A DNA stretch of 8,241 nt from Neisseriaceae bacterium (lineage in GTDB: Bacteria; Pseudomonadota; Gammaproteobacteria; Burkholderiales; Neisseriaceae), in NCBI GenBank assembly GCA_030146285.1, contig JASLBZ010000069.1, forward strand, positions 1 to 8,241. The letters run 5' to 3'. Every line of letters begins with the position of its first letter. Position 1 is the stretch's first letter. Below are positions 1 through 6,126 of the stretch, piece after piece. A program made the translations under genes and the position numbers. The notes beneath the pieces were generated by a model. That model had not been told where the DNA came from. It made no database searches and saw only the letters and a program-made list of their open reading frames with translations.

Positions 1-162
1 AAAAAGTATATTGAAAATACAAAACGTTTAAGTTTACATCAATGGATTCAATCGCTAAACCATTTGCTCGTACCATTTGAAGATGAAGCCCTTTTTGGCA
101 ATATCAATGATGCCACAACCCTTAGCGAATTTGAACAAACCATAAAGGCCGTATCATGCTAG
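1..162 (+). CDS. mobA: Probable MobA, molybdenum cofactor guanylyltransferase (C-terminal 53 residues only)
   Basis: An open frame enters from the left edge and ends at the TAG at 160-162, giving the last 53 residues of a protein. The tail contains LFGNINDATTLSEFE, which resembles the (F)xNINTPEDL segment near the end of MobA and related nucleotidyltransferases. MobA transfers GMP from GTP to molybdopterin to form molybdopterin guanine dinucleotide in the cytoplasm. The catalytic N-terminal part, with its GTP-binding loop, lies outside the window, so the call rests on this short tail and on position. The stop overlaps the moeA start by 7 bases (156-162), which implies translational coupling. 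Another nucleotidyltransferase of the same fold, such as a MocA-type enzyme, cannot be excluded. Confidence 0.72.
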   Translation, partial: KKYIENTKRLSLHQWIQSLNHLLVPFEDEALFGNINDATTLSEFEQTIKAVSC

Positions 163-1349
163 ATTTCTACGATGCATTACAAACCCTATTGCGCTCTACC
201 CCTGTCACCGACATCAATGTACAAGTGCCTTTATTGCAAAGCTATGGTCGAATTTTATCGCGCGACATCCATGTCAAAATCGCTGCGCCTGTTTTCGATA
301 ACAGTGCTATGGATGGCTATGCCATTAGCGGGATTCACCAAGAAAAATGGACATTAAAAGGTATTATTGCTGCTGGAGATGATGACCAAGCAGAAGCCTT
401 GTCTCATGGAGAGTGCATGCGTATCTTTACTGGCGCACCTATCCCACAAGGCACCGATGCTGTTATTGCCCAAGAAGATGTTATTACCTCAAAAACAGGC
501 TCAATCAGCACAGACGCCACCTTAAGAAAAGGACAGCATATTCGCCGTCAAGGTGAAGAGTTGCAAGAAGGCCATTTGTTGATTGGTGCTCACACCCATT
601 TAAATGCGGCGCACATTGCACTGCTGGCAAGCCAAGGTTATACCGAGGTTTCTTGCTTTAAAGAATTAACAACCGTTATCTTTTCTAGTGGCAATGAAAT
701 TACCGAACCCGGAGATAAATTATCGGCTGGTGGTATTTATGATGCCAACCGTTATTTTTTATTAACTGCTTTACAAAAGCTGCCTGTACGCATTATTGAT
801 GGCGGTATTTTACCAGACAGCCCGATTCAAGTGCGTGATGCGCTTTATACTGCTGCGACCCAATACGATATTATTATCTGTTCAGGTGGCGCGTCTGTCG
901 GTGATAAAGACTATTTAAAAGATGCGCTGGATGAATTGGGCCAATTGCAAAACTGGAAGGTTTCCATGAAGCCAGGCAAGCCTTTTGCTTGGGGTAAATG
1001 TTTAAACAGCCATGTGTTCTTATTGCCAGGCAACCCCGTGGCCAGTTTTGTGACATACCATTTGCTGGCAAAACCTGCGATTAAACTCATGAGTGGCATG
1101 TGTATGGATCACGCCAAACCCCAATCCATTAAAATTCCAGTCAAACACAGCATTGACAATAAGGGAGATCGTCGCCACTTTATGCGAGCGACATTAATCA
1201 ACCAAGATGGTGTAAGCTATGCAAGCATTCACAGTATGCAAGGCTCTCATATGTTAAGTGCTTGTGCAAATGCACAATTGTTATTGGATATGCCAGCGCA
1301 CACAACATGTTTAGAAAATCAAATGGCAACAGCTTATTTAATTGATTAA
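156..1349 (+). CDS. moeA: MoeA, molybdopterin molybdenumtransferase
   Basis: MoeA inserts molybdenum from molybdate into adenylylated molybdopterin, releasing AMP and giving active cofactor. The 397 residues match the family's usual length of about 400. Hallmarks appear in the expected order: VFDNSAMDGYAI (residues 46-57) and FTGAPIPQGTDAVI (91-104) from the N-terminal MoeA domains, SSGNEI (177-182) opening the MoCF-binding domain, SGGASVGDKDYL (243-254), KPGKPFAWG (272-280) and LPGNPVASF (290-298), then the C-terminal beta domain from about residue 320. No key block is missing. The ATG at 156 lies inside the end of the upstream mobA frame and has a purine-rich stretch (aaagg, near 145) ahead of it, so translation is probably coupled. 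mog follows after 11 bases. The gene appears intact. Confidence 0.96.
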   Translation: MLDFYDALQTLLRSTPVTDINVQVPLLQSYGRILSRDIHVKIAAPVFDNSAMDGYAISGIHQEKWTLKGIIAAGDDDQAEALSHGECMRIFTGAPIPQGTDAVIAQEDVITSKTGSISTDATLRKGQHIRRQGEELQEGHLLIGAHTHLNAAHIALLASQGYTEVSCFKELTTVIFSSGNEITEPGDKLSAGGIYDANRYFLLTALQKLPVRIIDGGILPDSPIQVRDALYTAATQYDIIICSGGASVGDKDYLKDALDELGQLQNWKVSMKPGKPFAWGKCLNSHVFLLPGNPVASFVTYHLLAKPAIKLMSGMCMDHAKPQSIKIPVKHSIDNKGDRRHFMRATLINQDGVSYASIHSMQGSHMLSACANAQLLLDMPAHTTCLENQMATAYLID

Positions 1350-1350
1350 A

Positions 1351-1356
1351 AGAGGA
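1351..1356 (+). promoter_or_regulatory. Ribosome binding site of mog
   Basis: AGAGGA lies immediately after the moeA stop and 4 bases before the mog ATG at 1361. This is close but acceptable spacing. It supports that start and the idea that moeA and mog share a transcript. Confidence 0.6.
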
Positions 1357-1360
1357 CAGT

Positions 1361-1930
1361 ATGGAAACAGTTAAAATTGGTTTGGTTTCAGTCAGTGATC
1401 GGGCTTTTAATGGTACTTATGAAGACAAAGGTTTACCGGCCTTAAAAGAATGGTTAGACGACGCGTTAAAAAACCCCATTGAATATATTGAGCATTTGAT
1501 TCCTGATGAACAAGACTTGATTGAGAAAACCTTATTGGATTTGGTTGATGTGCAACAGTGCCATATGATTTTAACCACAGGTGGCACGGGGCCTTTTCCA
1601 AGAGATGTAACTCCAGATGCCACCATGGCAATTGCAGATCGTGTGATTCCTGGTTTTGGTGAGCAAATGCGTCAAATCAGCTTGAATTTTGTTCCTACCG
1701 CCATTTTGTCACGCCAAGTTGGGGTATTGCGAAAAAGTTGTTTGATTTTGAATCTACCGGGCCGACCTAAAGCGATTAAAGAAACTTTAGGTGGTGTGCG
1801 CGATGCGAATAACCAAGTGCTTGTGCATGGTATTTTTGCTTCCGTACCTCTTTGTATTGATGCGGTAAGTGGTCCTTATATTGAAACGAACCATGGCATT
1901 TCGGAAACTTTCCGCCCCAAACAACATTAA
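1361..1930 (+). CDS. mog: Mog, molybdopterin adenylyltransferase
   Basis: Mog activates molybdopterin with ATP to give adenylyl-molybdopterin, the substrate of MoeA encoded just upstream. The 189 residues are close to the E. coli Mog length of 195. Visible family blocks are VSVSDRAF (9-16), TTGGTGPFPRDVTPDAT (72-88), PGFGEQMRQISLNFVPTAILSRQ (97-119), LPGRPKAIKETLGGV (132-146) and VHGIFASVPLCID (155-167). Asp49 and Asp82 coincide with the two aspartates reported as important in E. coli Mog. The long GEQMRQISL segment and the VHGIFASVP ending distinguish Mog from the shorter MoaB paralogues. The gene looks intact and sits between moeA and a molybdate-binding protein gene in one apparent operon. 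Confidence 0.95.
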   Translation: METVKIGLVSVSDRAFNGTYEDKGLPALKEWLDDALKNPIEYIEHLIPDEQDLIEKTLLDLVDVQQCHMILTTGGTGPFPRDVTPDATMAIADRVIPGFGEQMRQISLNFVPTAILSRQVGVLRKSCLILNLPGRPKAIKETLGGVRDANNQVLVHGIFASVPLCIDAVSGPYIETNHGISETFRPKQH

Positions 1931-1952
1931 TCATGAAATAACAAAATTATTT

Positions 1953-1958
1953 AGGAAA
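1953..1958 (+). promoter_or_regulatory. Ribosome binding site of the di-Mop gene
   Basis: AGGAAA lies 5 bases before the ATG at 1964, in the 33-base gap after mog. It fixes the start of the Mop-domain protein. Confidence 0.55.
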
Positions 1959-1963
1959 GCCGC

Positions 1964-2401
1964 ATGAAAACTTCAGCACGTAACCAATTTTCTGGCAAAG
2001 TGAAAGCCATTTACGCTGGCACAACCAATGACGAAATCGTGGTTGATATCGGCCAAGACTTAGAAGTAATTGCCACCATTACCCGTGGCAGCACCAAGCG
2101 TTTAGGCCTAGCCGTAAGCAAAGAAGTTATCGCCTTAATCAAAGCACCTTGGATTATTTTGGCAGATGCAAGCGATGATTATGAATTTTCAACTTGCAAT
2201 AACTTCGCTTCAGAAATTACGGCCATTATCAAAGGCTCAGTAAACAGCGAAATTTATTTAAAAACTCAAGGCAATATGGAACTGGTTAGCATTGTAACCA
2301 ATGAGAGCGTTGCGAACTTACAACTTGAAGTGGGTAAAAAAGTGAAGGCCTTATTTAAAGCACCACATGTGATTTTAGCCACCAAAAAAGCTTCAGTTTG
2401 A
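1964..2401 (+). CDS. Molbindin-type protein with two Mop (TOBE) domains
   Basis: A 145-residue cytoplasmic protein made of two tandem Mop repeats, about residues 3-68 and 75-140. Each has the pattern N-x-F...V/I-x-A-I-x-x-G...E-I...V-x-A-L/I-x-K-A-P-x-V/I-I-L-A. Mop domains bind molybdate or tungstate as oligomers. Tandem forms such as ModG are regarded as intracellular molybdate buffers or stores, and similar pairs form the regulatory ends of ModE and some ModC proteins. There is no helix-turn-helix and no ATPase region, so this is a stand-alone binding protein. Repeat 1 opens with the canonical TSARNQFSG. In repeat 2 the equivalent is FSTCNNFAS, losing the Arg (Cys78) and the Gly (Ser83), so its binding sites may differ. 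It ends the + strand arm, just before a strong terminator. Confidence 0.9.
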   Translation: MKTSARNQFSGKVKAIYAGTTNDEIVVDIGQDLEVIATITRGSTKRLGLAVSKEVIALIKAPWIILADASDDYEFSTCNNFASEITAIIKGSVNSEIYLKTQGNMELVSIVTNESVANLQLEVGKKVKALFKAPHVILATKKASV

Positions 2402-2406
2402 TGCAT

Positions 2407-2444
2407 AAAACAGGGCCAATAGATGTTTCCTTGGCCCTGTTTTT
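2407..2444. terminator. Strong intrinsic terminator between converging operons, probably bidirectional
   Basis: A perfect 13-bp stem (2407-2419 with 2431-2443, core acagggccaa/ttggccctgt) closes an 11-base loop and starts 5 bases after the di-Mop stop. On the + strand the stem ends in a T5 run. On the - strand it ends in TTTT. It should therefore stop the + arm and also catch transcripts coming from moaA. Confidence 0.9.
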
Positions 2445-2485
2445 ATTTAAATTCATTTTTTTGTTATCTTTTTTCAATTTCAAAT

Positions 2486-2512
2486 CATTCAATAAGTATC
2501 TCTTAATGAATG
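2486..2512. repeat. Imperfect inverted repeat in the convergent intergenic region
   Basis: Arms cattcaataag (2486-2496) and cttaatgaatg (2502-2512) pair over 11 positions with one mismatch around a 5-base loop. No T run follows on either strand, so it is not an obvious intrinsic terminator. It lies about 80 bases past the moaA stop and could be a 3'-end stem-loop of that transcript or chance. The remaining sequence from 2513 to 2592 shows nothing I recognise. Confidence 0.4.
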
Positions 2513-2592
2513 TACAAACCGGATTACTGACTCTTGCCAATTCTAGCATCCTGTCCAGAACCCATTGACCTTATATCCTAATCGTCCAAAAA

Positions 2593-3570
2593 TTAACCGC
2601 CTGTTTTGGCCATGATTCGAATGACTTTTTCTGGTGACTCGTTAAACTCGTGTTTCTCTGGTTTTAGGTTAATGGCTTCAACAATGGCAGCCTTAAGTTC
2701 ATCATCGGTGCAGCCTGCTCTTAACATCGGTTTTAAAGCATAATTGTGCTCATGCCCTAGGCAAGTATAGATGGTTCCGTCAGCCGATAAGCGAACCCTG
2801 TTACAGGTTCCACAAAAGTGCTGTGACATGGGGGTAATCAAACCCAATTTAAATTGATTGTCTTGCGCACGCCAATAACGTGCCGGTCCATTGCCAAAAA
2901 CAGCATCGGTTTTGATTAAGCCATATTTTTGGGTTAAATTTTCTAAGATACCATCCAGTTCTACAGCTTGGAATTTACGGCCCGTATCGCCCATCGGCAT
3001 CACTTCAATCAGACTTAAGATAAATTGATTTTCAATACAAAACTCAATCATGGGCTCAATGTCTTCTAAATTAATGTCTCGCAGCGGTACCATATTGATT
3101 TTGATTTGTTTGAAGCCAAATTGCTTGGCCTGCTTCAGACCGCGAATAACAGTATCCAAACTGTCTTTGCCGGTAATCGTTTGTACACATTGCTGGCGTA
3201 AAGAATCCAAACTCACATTAATGCGATTCAAACCTGCATTAAACAAAGGCTGAGCATAGCGTTCTAATTGCGTACCATTGGTGGTTAAGGACAAATCTTC
3301 AATAGAATCGATTTGAGCCATGCGCGCGATAAAGTCAACGATACCACTTCTGAGCAATGGCTCGCCACCAGTAATTCGAAATTTATTGGTGCCCAATTAG
3401 GAAAAAGCTTGCACAACACGGTAGATTTCATCATAGCTTAACCAATTAGCCGATTTCTCAAAGGCTTTGAAACCTTCAGGAATACAATAAGTACAGCGCA
3501 AGTCGCACCGGTCAGTCACAGAAATTCTGACATAATCTATGCTGCGACCATAATGATCAATTAGTTTCAT
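2593..3570 (-). pseudogene. moaA: MoaA, GTP 3',8-cyclase, interrupted by an in-frame stop codon
   Basis: MoaA is the radical SAM enzyme that converts GTP to (8S)-3',8-cyclo-7,8-dihydroguanosine triphosphate, the first step of molybdopterin synthesis. Reading from the ATG at 3570, the first 57 codons contain GRSIDYVRISVTDRC and the SAM-cluster motif Cys22-x3-Cys26-x2-Cys29. A TAA then occurs at 3399-3397. The same frame continues with LGTNKFRITGGEPLLR and runs for 267 residues, holding the second-cluster cysteines (253, 256, 270 counting the stop as 58) and the typical C-terminal Gly-Gly. Overall size, about 325 codons, is normal and there is no frameshift. E. coli MoaA reads through this point without a gap (AFARLGTEKVRLTGGEP), so one base change from a sense codon such as GAA or CAA explains it. 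A TTG directly after the stop could restart translation, but that product would lack the SAM cluster. Confidence 0.9.
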
Positions 3571-3605
3571 CGTGCAGCTCTTTTGACAAAAAGATGGAAT
3601 AAGCC

Positions 3606-3611
3606 ATTATA
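3606..3611 (-). promoter_or_regulatory. Candidate -10 box of a moaA promoter
   Basis: On the - strand a perfect TATAAT lies 35 bases before the moaA ATG. The matching -35 position holds GTTTTT, a poor match. A start near 3599 would give a leader of about 30 bases. moaA may therefore be transcribed independently of modABC as well as by readthrough. Confidence 0.4.
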
Positions 3612-3626
3612 GAAGTATTAGACAAT

Positions 3627-3668
3627 AAAAAAACCTCACTAAAGTAACCACTTTGACCTAGTCAAAAG
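3627..3668 (-). terminator. Possible weak attenuator or terminator after modC
   Basis: In the 108-base gap between modC and moaA, the - strand can fold TTTTGAC-TAG-GTCAAAG (3667-3651, six pairs plus one G-T wobble). A T7 run follows only about 17 bases later (3633-3627), and a second small hairpin (aaagt/acttt) lies in between. The distance from stem to T run makes efficient termination doubtful, so partial readthrough into moaA is likely. Confidence 0.25.
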
Positions 3669-3678
3669 GCGTAGAAGC

Positions 3679-4350
3679 TTAAGATACTTTTTGTAAACTG
3701 CCTGCAGCCATTCTCCAAACCTCAGCATCAAATGCCTTAATATCGTCAGCATCGTGGGTCGCAATAATAAATGGAATACGCTCTTCATTCAGTAAAGCGC
3801 ACACCTCGTTGCGCATTTCATCTCGCAGCTCAGGATTCAATGCTGAAAAAGGCTCATCCAAAAGCAATACTTTGGGCTCACTAGCCAAGGCGCGAGCCAA
3901 AGCCACTCGCTGCCTTTGGCCCCCCGAGATTTGACAAGGATAATGTTTTGCGAGCTGGGTAATTCCCATTTTATCCAACCAAAACTCAGCCATGACACTG
4001 GCTGTAGCTCGACTTGGCCGCAGCCAAGATTTATTAATACCCACAGCGATATTCTGTGCCACGGTTAAATGAGGAAACAAAGCATAATCTTGGAACAAGT
4101 AAGAAACTTTTCGTTTTTGAATCGATAAAGACCTAGGCGGCGAATCTGAGAAAAGGGTTTTGTCGTTAATAATAATCTGCCCTTGATCTGGCTTAATGAA
4201 ACCACTGATGCTTTTTAAAAATAAACTCTTACCAGAACCAGATTCACCAATAATTGCCACTGATTTGGCATGGCTTTTTAAAGAGGCATTGAGCAAAAAT
4301 CCGACTTGATTGTCCAAGACAAAATTTTTATATATGCTCACATCAAACAT
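3679..4350 (-). CDS. modC: ModC, molybdate ABC transporter ATPase lacking the Mop domain
   Basis: This is the ATP-hydrolysing subunit that drives molybdate import through ModB. All nucleotide-binding motifs are present: Walker A GESGSGKS (35-42), Q-loop FQDYALFPH (86-94), signature ISGGQRQR (141-148, Ile replacing the common Leu), Walker B VLLLDEP (161-167) and switch histidine ATHD (197-200). At 223 residues it stops just after the ATPase domain. E. coli ModC is about 350 residues and carries a C-terminal Mop/TOBE region that senses molybdate; that region is absent here, and the frame ends in a clean stop with no coding remnant behind it. The start at 4350 is 4 bases past the modB stop, and the run of G in the modB end serves as its ribosome binding site. 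Confidence 0.93.
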   Translation of the reverse strand: MFDVSIYKNFVLDNQVGFLLNASLKSHAKSVAIIGESGSGKSLFLKSISGFIKPDQGQIIINDKTLFSDSPPRSLSIQKRKVSYLFQDYALFPHLTVAQNIAVGINKSWLRPSRATASVMAEFWLDKMGITQLAKHYPCQISGGQRQRVALARALASEPKVLLLDEPFSALNPELRDEMRNEVCALLNEERIPFIIATHDADDIKAFDAEVWRMAAGSLQKVS

Positions 4351-4354
4351 TGTA

Positions 4355-5032
4355 TTACCCCCCCATTCTGTCTTTTTGTTTGCGATTTAAAAAATTAACA
4401 CTCACCAAAATACAGATGCTGACCACCGAAATAATCATGACCAAATACTGTGCTAAATCATCTTGTCCTGCTTGAACAGCTTCCCAGATGGCAATAGAAA
4501 GCGTTTGGGTCTTGCCTTCAATGCTGCCTGCAATCATCAGCGTTGCACCGAATTCACCTAAACTTCTGGCAAACCCCAATAAAGCACCTGCTAAAATGGC
4601 TCGCCAAGCCAAAGGCAAACTCACAATACAAAAAACGGCCCAGTTGCTTAAGCCCAATCCTTTGGCTGCTTGTTCAAAATCAGAATTAACACTTTCAAAA
4701 GCGGTATATGCCGGCTTAAAAACCAAGGGAAATGAGACAATGGCAGCGGCTAAAATGGCACCATTTAAAGTGAAGACAAATGAAAAGTGAAAAGTGGACT
4801 TTAACCACTGTCCTAAAACGCTGTTGCTGCCAAATGCAATCAGCAAATAATAACCAATCACGGTTGGCGGCAGAATCATGGGCATGGTAAACAGGGTATC
4901 AATCACAATTTTGATATTGCTTTTCATTCGGGACAATAAAAATCCAAAACCAATCCCAAACAACAAGGTAATTAAGGTTGCCCAAAAGGCAACCTTAAGT
5001 GACAGTAGCAAAGCGACTGTAATTGGGCTCAT
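4355..5032 (-). CDS. modB: ModB, molybdate ABC transporter permease
   Basis: This is the inner-membrane channel subunit of the molybdate importer; it receives molybdate from ModA and is powered by ModC. The 225 residues match the family (E. coli ModB about 229). Hydrophobic segments are visible near residues 5-32, 45-70, 85-108, 134-156 and 195-216. The conserved cytoplasmic loop that contacts the ATPase is clear: ARSLGEFGATLMIAGS (155-170), followed by GKTQTLSIAIWEAVQAG, a ModB-typical stretch. The ATG at 5032 has AAGG about 7 bases upstream, and only 9 bases separate it from the modA stop, so the two genes are co-transcribed. The last codons contain seven consecutive G (4364-4358). Confidence 0.94.
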   Translation of the reverse strand: MSPITVALLLSLKVAFWATLITLLFGIGFGFLLSRMKSNIKIVIDTLFTMPMILPPTVIGYYLLIAFGSNSVLGQWLKSTFHFSFVFTLNGAILAAAIVSFPLVFKPAYTAFESVNSDFEQAAKGLGLSNWAVFCIVSLPLAWRAILAGALLGFARSLGEFGATLMIAGSIEGKTQTLSIAIWEAVQAGQDDLAQYLVMIISVVSICILVSVNFLNRKQKDRMGG

Positions 5033-5041
5033 GTATTGACC

Positions 5042-5794
5042 TTACTTTGCGGATTCAAAACCATATTTCTTCAAAATCGCTTGACCTGTTGAACCTTTTA
5101 CAAATGCAATGAAATTGCTAGCGGCTTTGGCATTGTCGCTGCTTTTGGTGATACCAATCGGATAAACAATGGGATTGACTGTCGGAATTTGTGCATCAAT
5201 TTTTACTTTGTTTTTAAATTGAAAAGCATCTGTTTGATAAACCAAACCTGCATCCACTTCACCGCGAGCAACGTAATCAACGGCTTGGCGCACATTTTGT
5301 GTGTAAATAATTTTAGGCTCTAGGGTTTTCCAAAGATTGGCTTTTTCCATGGCAGCTTTGGTATAGCGCCCTGCAGGAACGGTTTCTGGTTTACCGACCG
5401 CAATTTTTTCAACATGACTGGATTTTAAGTCAGCCAAACTTTTCAGTTTTTTATTTGACGCAATTGGCTCAATCAAAACGAGTTTGTTCACCACAAAATT
5501 ATGAATGCTTTTTTCATCCATTAATTTGAATTTTTTGGCATCATCCATTGTTTCTTGGTCTGCTGAAGCAAATACATCCACAGGTGCACCATTTTTCATT
5601 TGCTGCATCAAGACACCTGAAGCGGCAAAGTTAAAATCAACTTTATCTTGTGGGTTTGCTTTCTCGTAAGCAGCTCCAACCTCTTTAAAAGCATTGGTTA
5701 AACTTGCTGCAGCTGAAACAGTAATGTTCTTTGCAAAACTGGCCGATGATGTTGCCAATAGCAGTGACATTAATATTGTTGATTTAATTGTCAT
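5042..5794 (-). CDS. modA: ModA, periplasmic molybdate-binding protein
   Basis: ModA captures molybdate in the periplasm and hands it to ModB. I choose the ATG at 5794, giving 250 residues, because it starts directly with a signal peptide (MTIKSTILMSLLLATSSASFA, predicted cut before Lys22) and has a G-rich AGGGCGG upstream. An in-frame TTG at 5821 would add nine residues with no ribosome site. The mature protein opens with NITVSAAASLTNAF, the typical ModA beginning. Ser31 and Ser59 (FNFAASGVL) align with the two oxyanion-binding serines. GKPETVPAGRYTKAAME (134-150) and VARGEVDAGLVYQTDA (175-190) are the segments that supply the remaining ligands in E. coli ModA. It is the first gene of a modABC operon and is preceded by a promoter with a nearby inverted repeat. 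Confidence 0.95.
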   Translation of the reverse strand: MTIKSTILMSLLLATSSASFAKNITVSAAASLTNAFKEVGAAYEKANPQDKVDFNFAASGVLMQQMKNGAPVDVFASADQETMDDAKKFKLMDEKSIHNFVVNKLVLIEPIASNKKLKSLADLKSSHVEKIAVGKPETVPAGRYTKAAMEKANLWKTLEPKIIYTQNVRQAVDYVARGEVDAGLVYQTDAFQFKNKVKIDAQIPTVNPIVYPIGITKSSDNAKAASNFIAFVKGSTGQAILKKYGFESAK

Positions 5795-5835
5795 TCCAAT
5801 AACCGCCCTATTCAAAGTCAAAAGAGAAAATGATG

Positions 5836-5841
5836 ATTATA
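5836..5841 (-). promoter_or_regulatory. -10 box of the probable modABC promoter
   Basis: The - strand reads TATAAT here, 41 bases before the modA ATG, giving a leader of about 35 bases. No good -35 hexamer sits at 16-18 bases; that space (cagact) is one arm of an inverted repeat. This suggests a promoter dependent on, or controlled by, a bound regulator. Confidence 0.5.
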
Positions 5842-5847
5842 AGTACT

Positions 5848-5864
5848 CAGACTGGGTTAGTCTG
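5848..5864. promoter_or_regulatory. Inverted repeat, candidate operator of modABC
   Basis: CAGACT (5848-5853) and AGTCTG (5859-5864) are perfect inverted arms around five bases. The repeat fills the space between the -35 position and the -10 box of the modA promoter, where a bound repressor would block polymerase. The sequence does not look like the E. coli ModE site (TATATA-type halves), so the regulator is unknown. It could also act as a small stem-loop only if transcription began further upstream. Confidence 0.45.
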
Positions 5865-6044
5865 CTACCAACAATGCTTATTCTTATAATCCCAAATAAC
5901 TATAACAAATCGAACTTTTAAATGCCATTCAAATATAAAATAAGATTTTATGTCTTTTGATTATTGACTACACAATATCAATTGTAAGGCAATTAAACAT
6001 CATTGAAGCCCATTAAATGGCTGATGAAATAATTTTTAGCCATC

Positions 6045-6073
6045 AAAAATGGTGCCATAAAGGCACCAATTTT
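6045..6073. terminator. Intrinsic terminator of the permease gene, possibly bidirectional
   Basis: TGGTGCC (6050-6056) pairs with GGCACCA (6062-6068) around a five-base loop. It is flanked by A5 on the left and ATTTT on the right, so on the - strand the stem is followed by TTTTT. It lies about 55 bases past the permease stop and separates that gene from modA. Confidence 0.8.
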
Positions 6074-6126
6074 AAACAACTTATCGACCATCCTTGTGAC
6101 TGGCCGTATACAAAAACTAGGCAATA

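Larger units (their letters stand above)
5795..6126. other. Intergenic region between modA and the permease gene
   Basis: About 330 bases without a gene. The left part holds the modA leader, -10 box and inverted repeat; the part near 6045-6073 holds the terminator of the permease gene. The AT-rich middle (about 5910-6040) shows nothing I can identify; the short frames in it have no ribosome sites or recognisable protein. Confidence 0.6.

Noticed and set aside
2355..2549. 64-codon - strand frame across the shared terminator
   Set aside because: It runs through the terminator stem and the end of the di-Mop gene and is low in recognisable protein character.
5795..5821. Longer ModA starting at the TTG at 5821
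   Set aside because: No ribosome site precedes it, and it would place nine polar residues before a signal peptide that begins naturally at the ATG at 5794.
1..5821. Horizontal transfer of the molybdenum locus
   Set aside because: No integrase, insertion sequence, tRNA or flanking repeat is visible, and base composition looks the same as in the neighbouring permease region.
3578..5826. Ten-base motif CTCTTTTGAC shared by the leaders of moaA and modA
   Set aside because: It has opposite orientations relative to the two genes, and tens of shared ten-base words are expected by chance in a window this size.
5884..5905. TTATA-N12-TATAA inverted repeat upstream of modA, considered as a ModE site
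   Set aside because: Arms are only five AT bases, expected by chance in such AT-rich DNA, and they lack the flanking bases typical of E. coli ModE sites.
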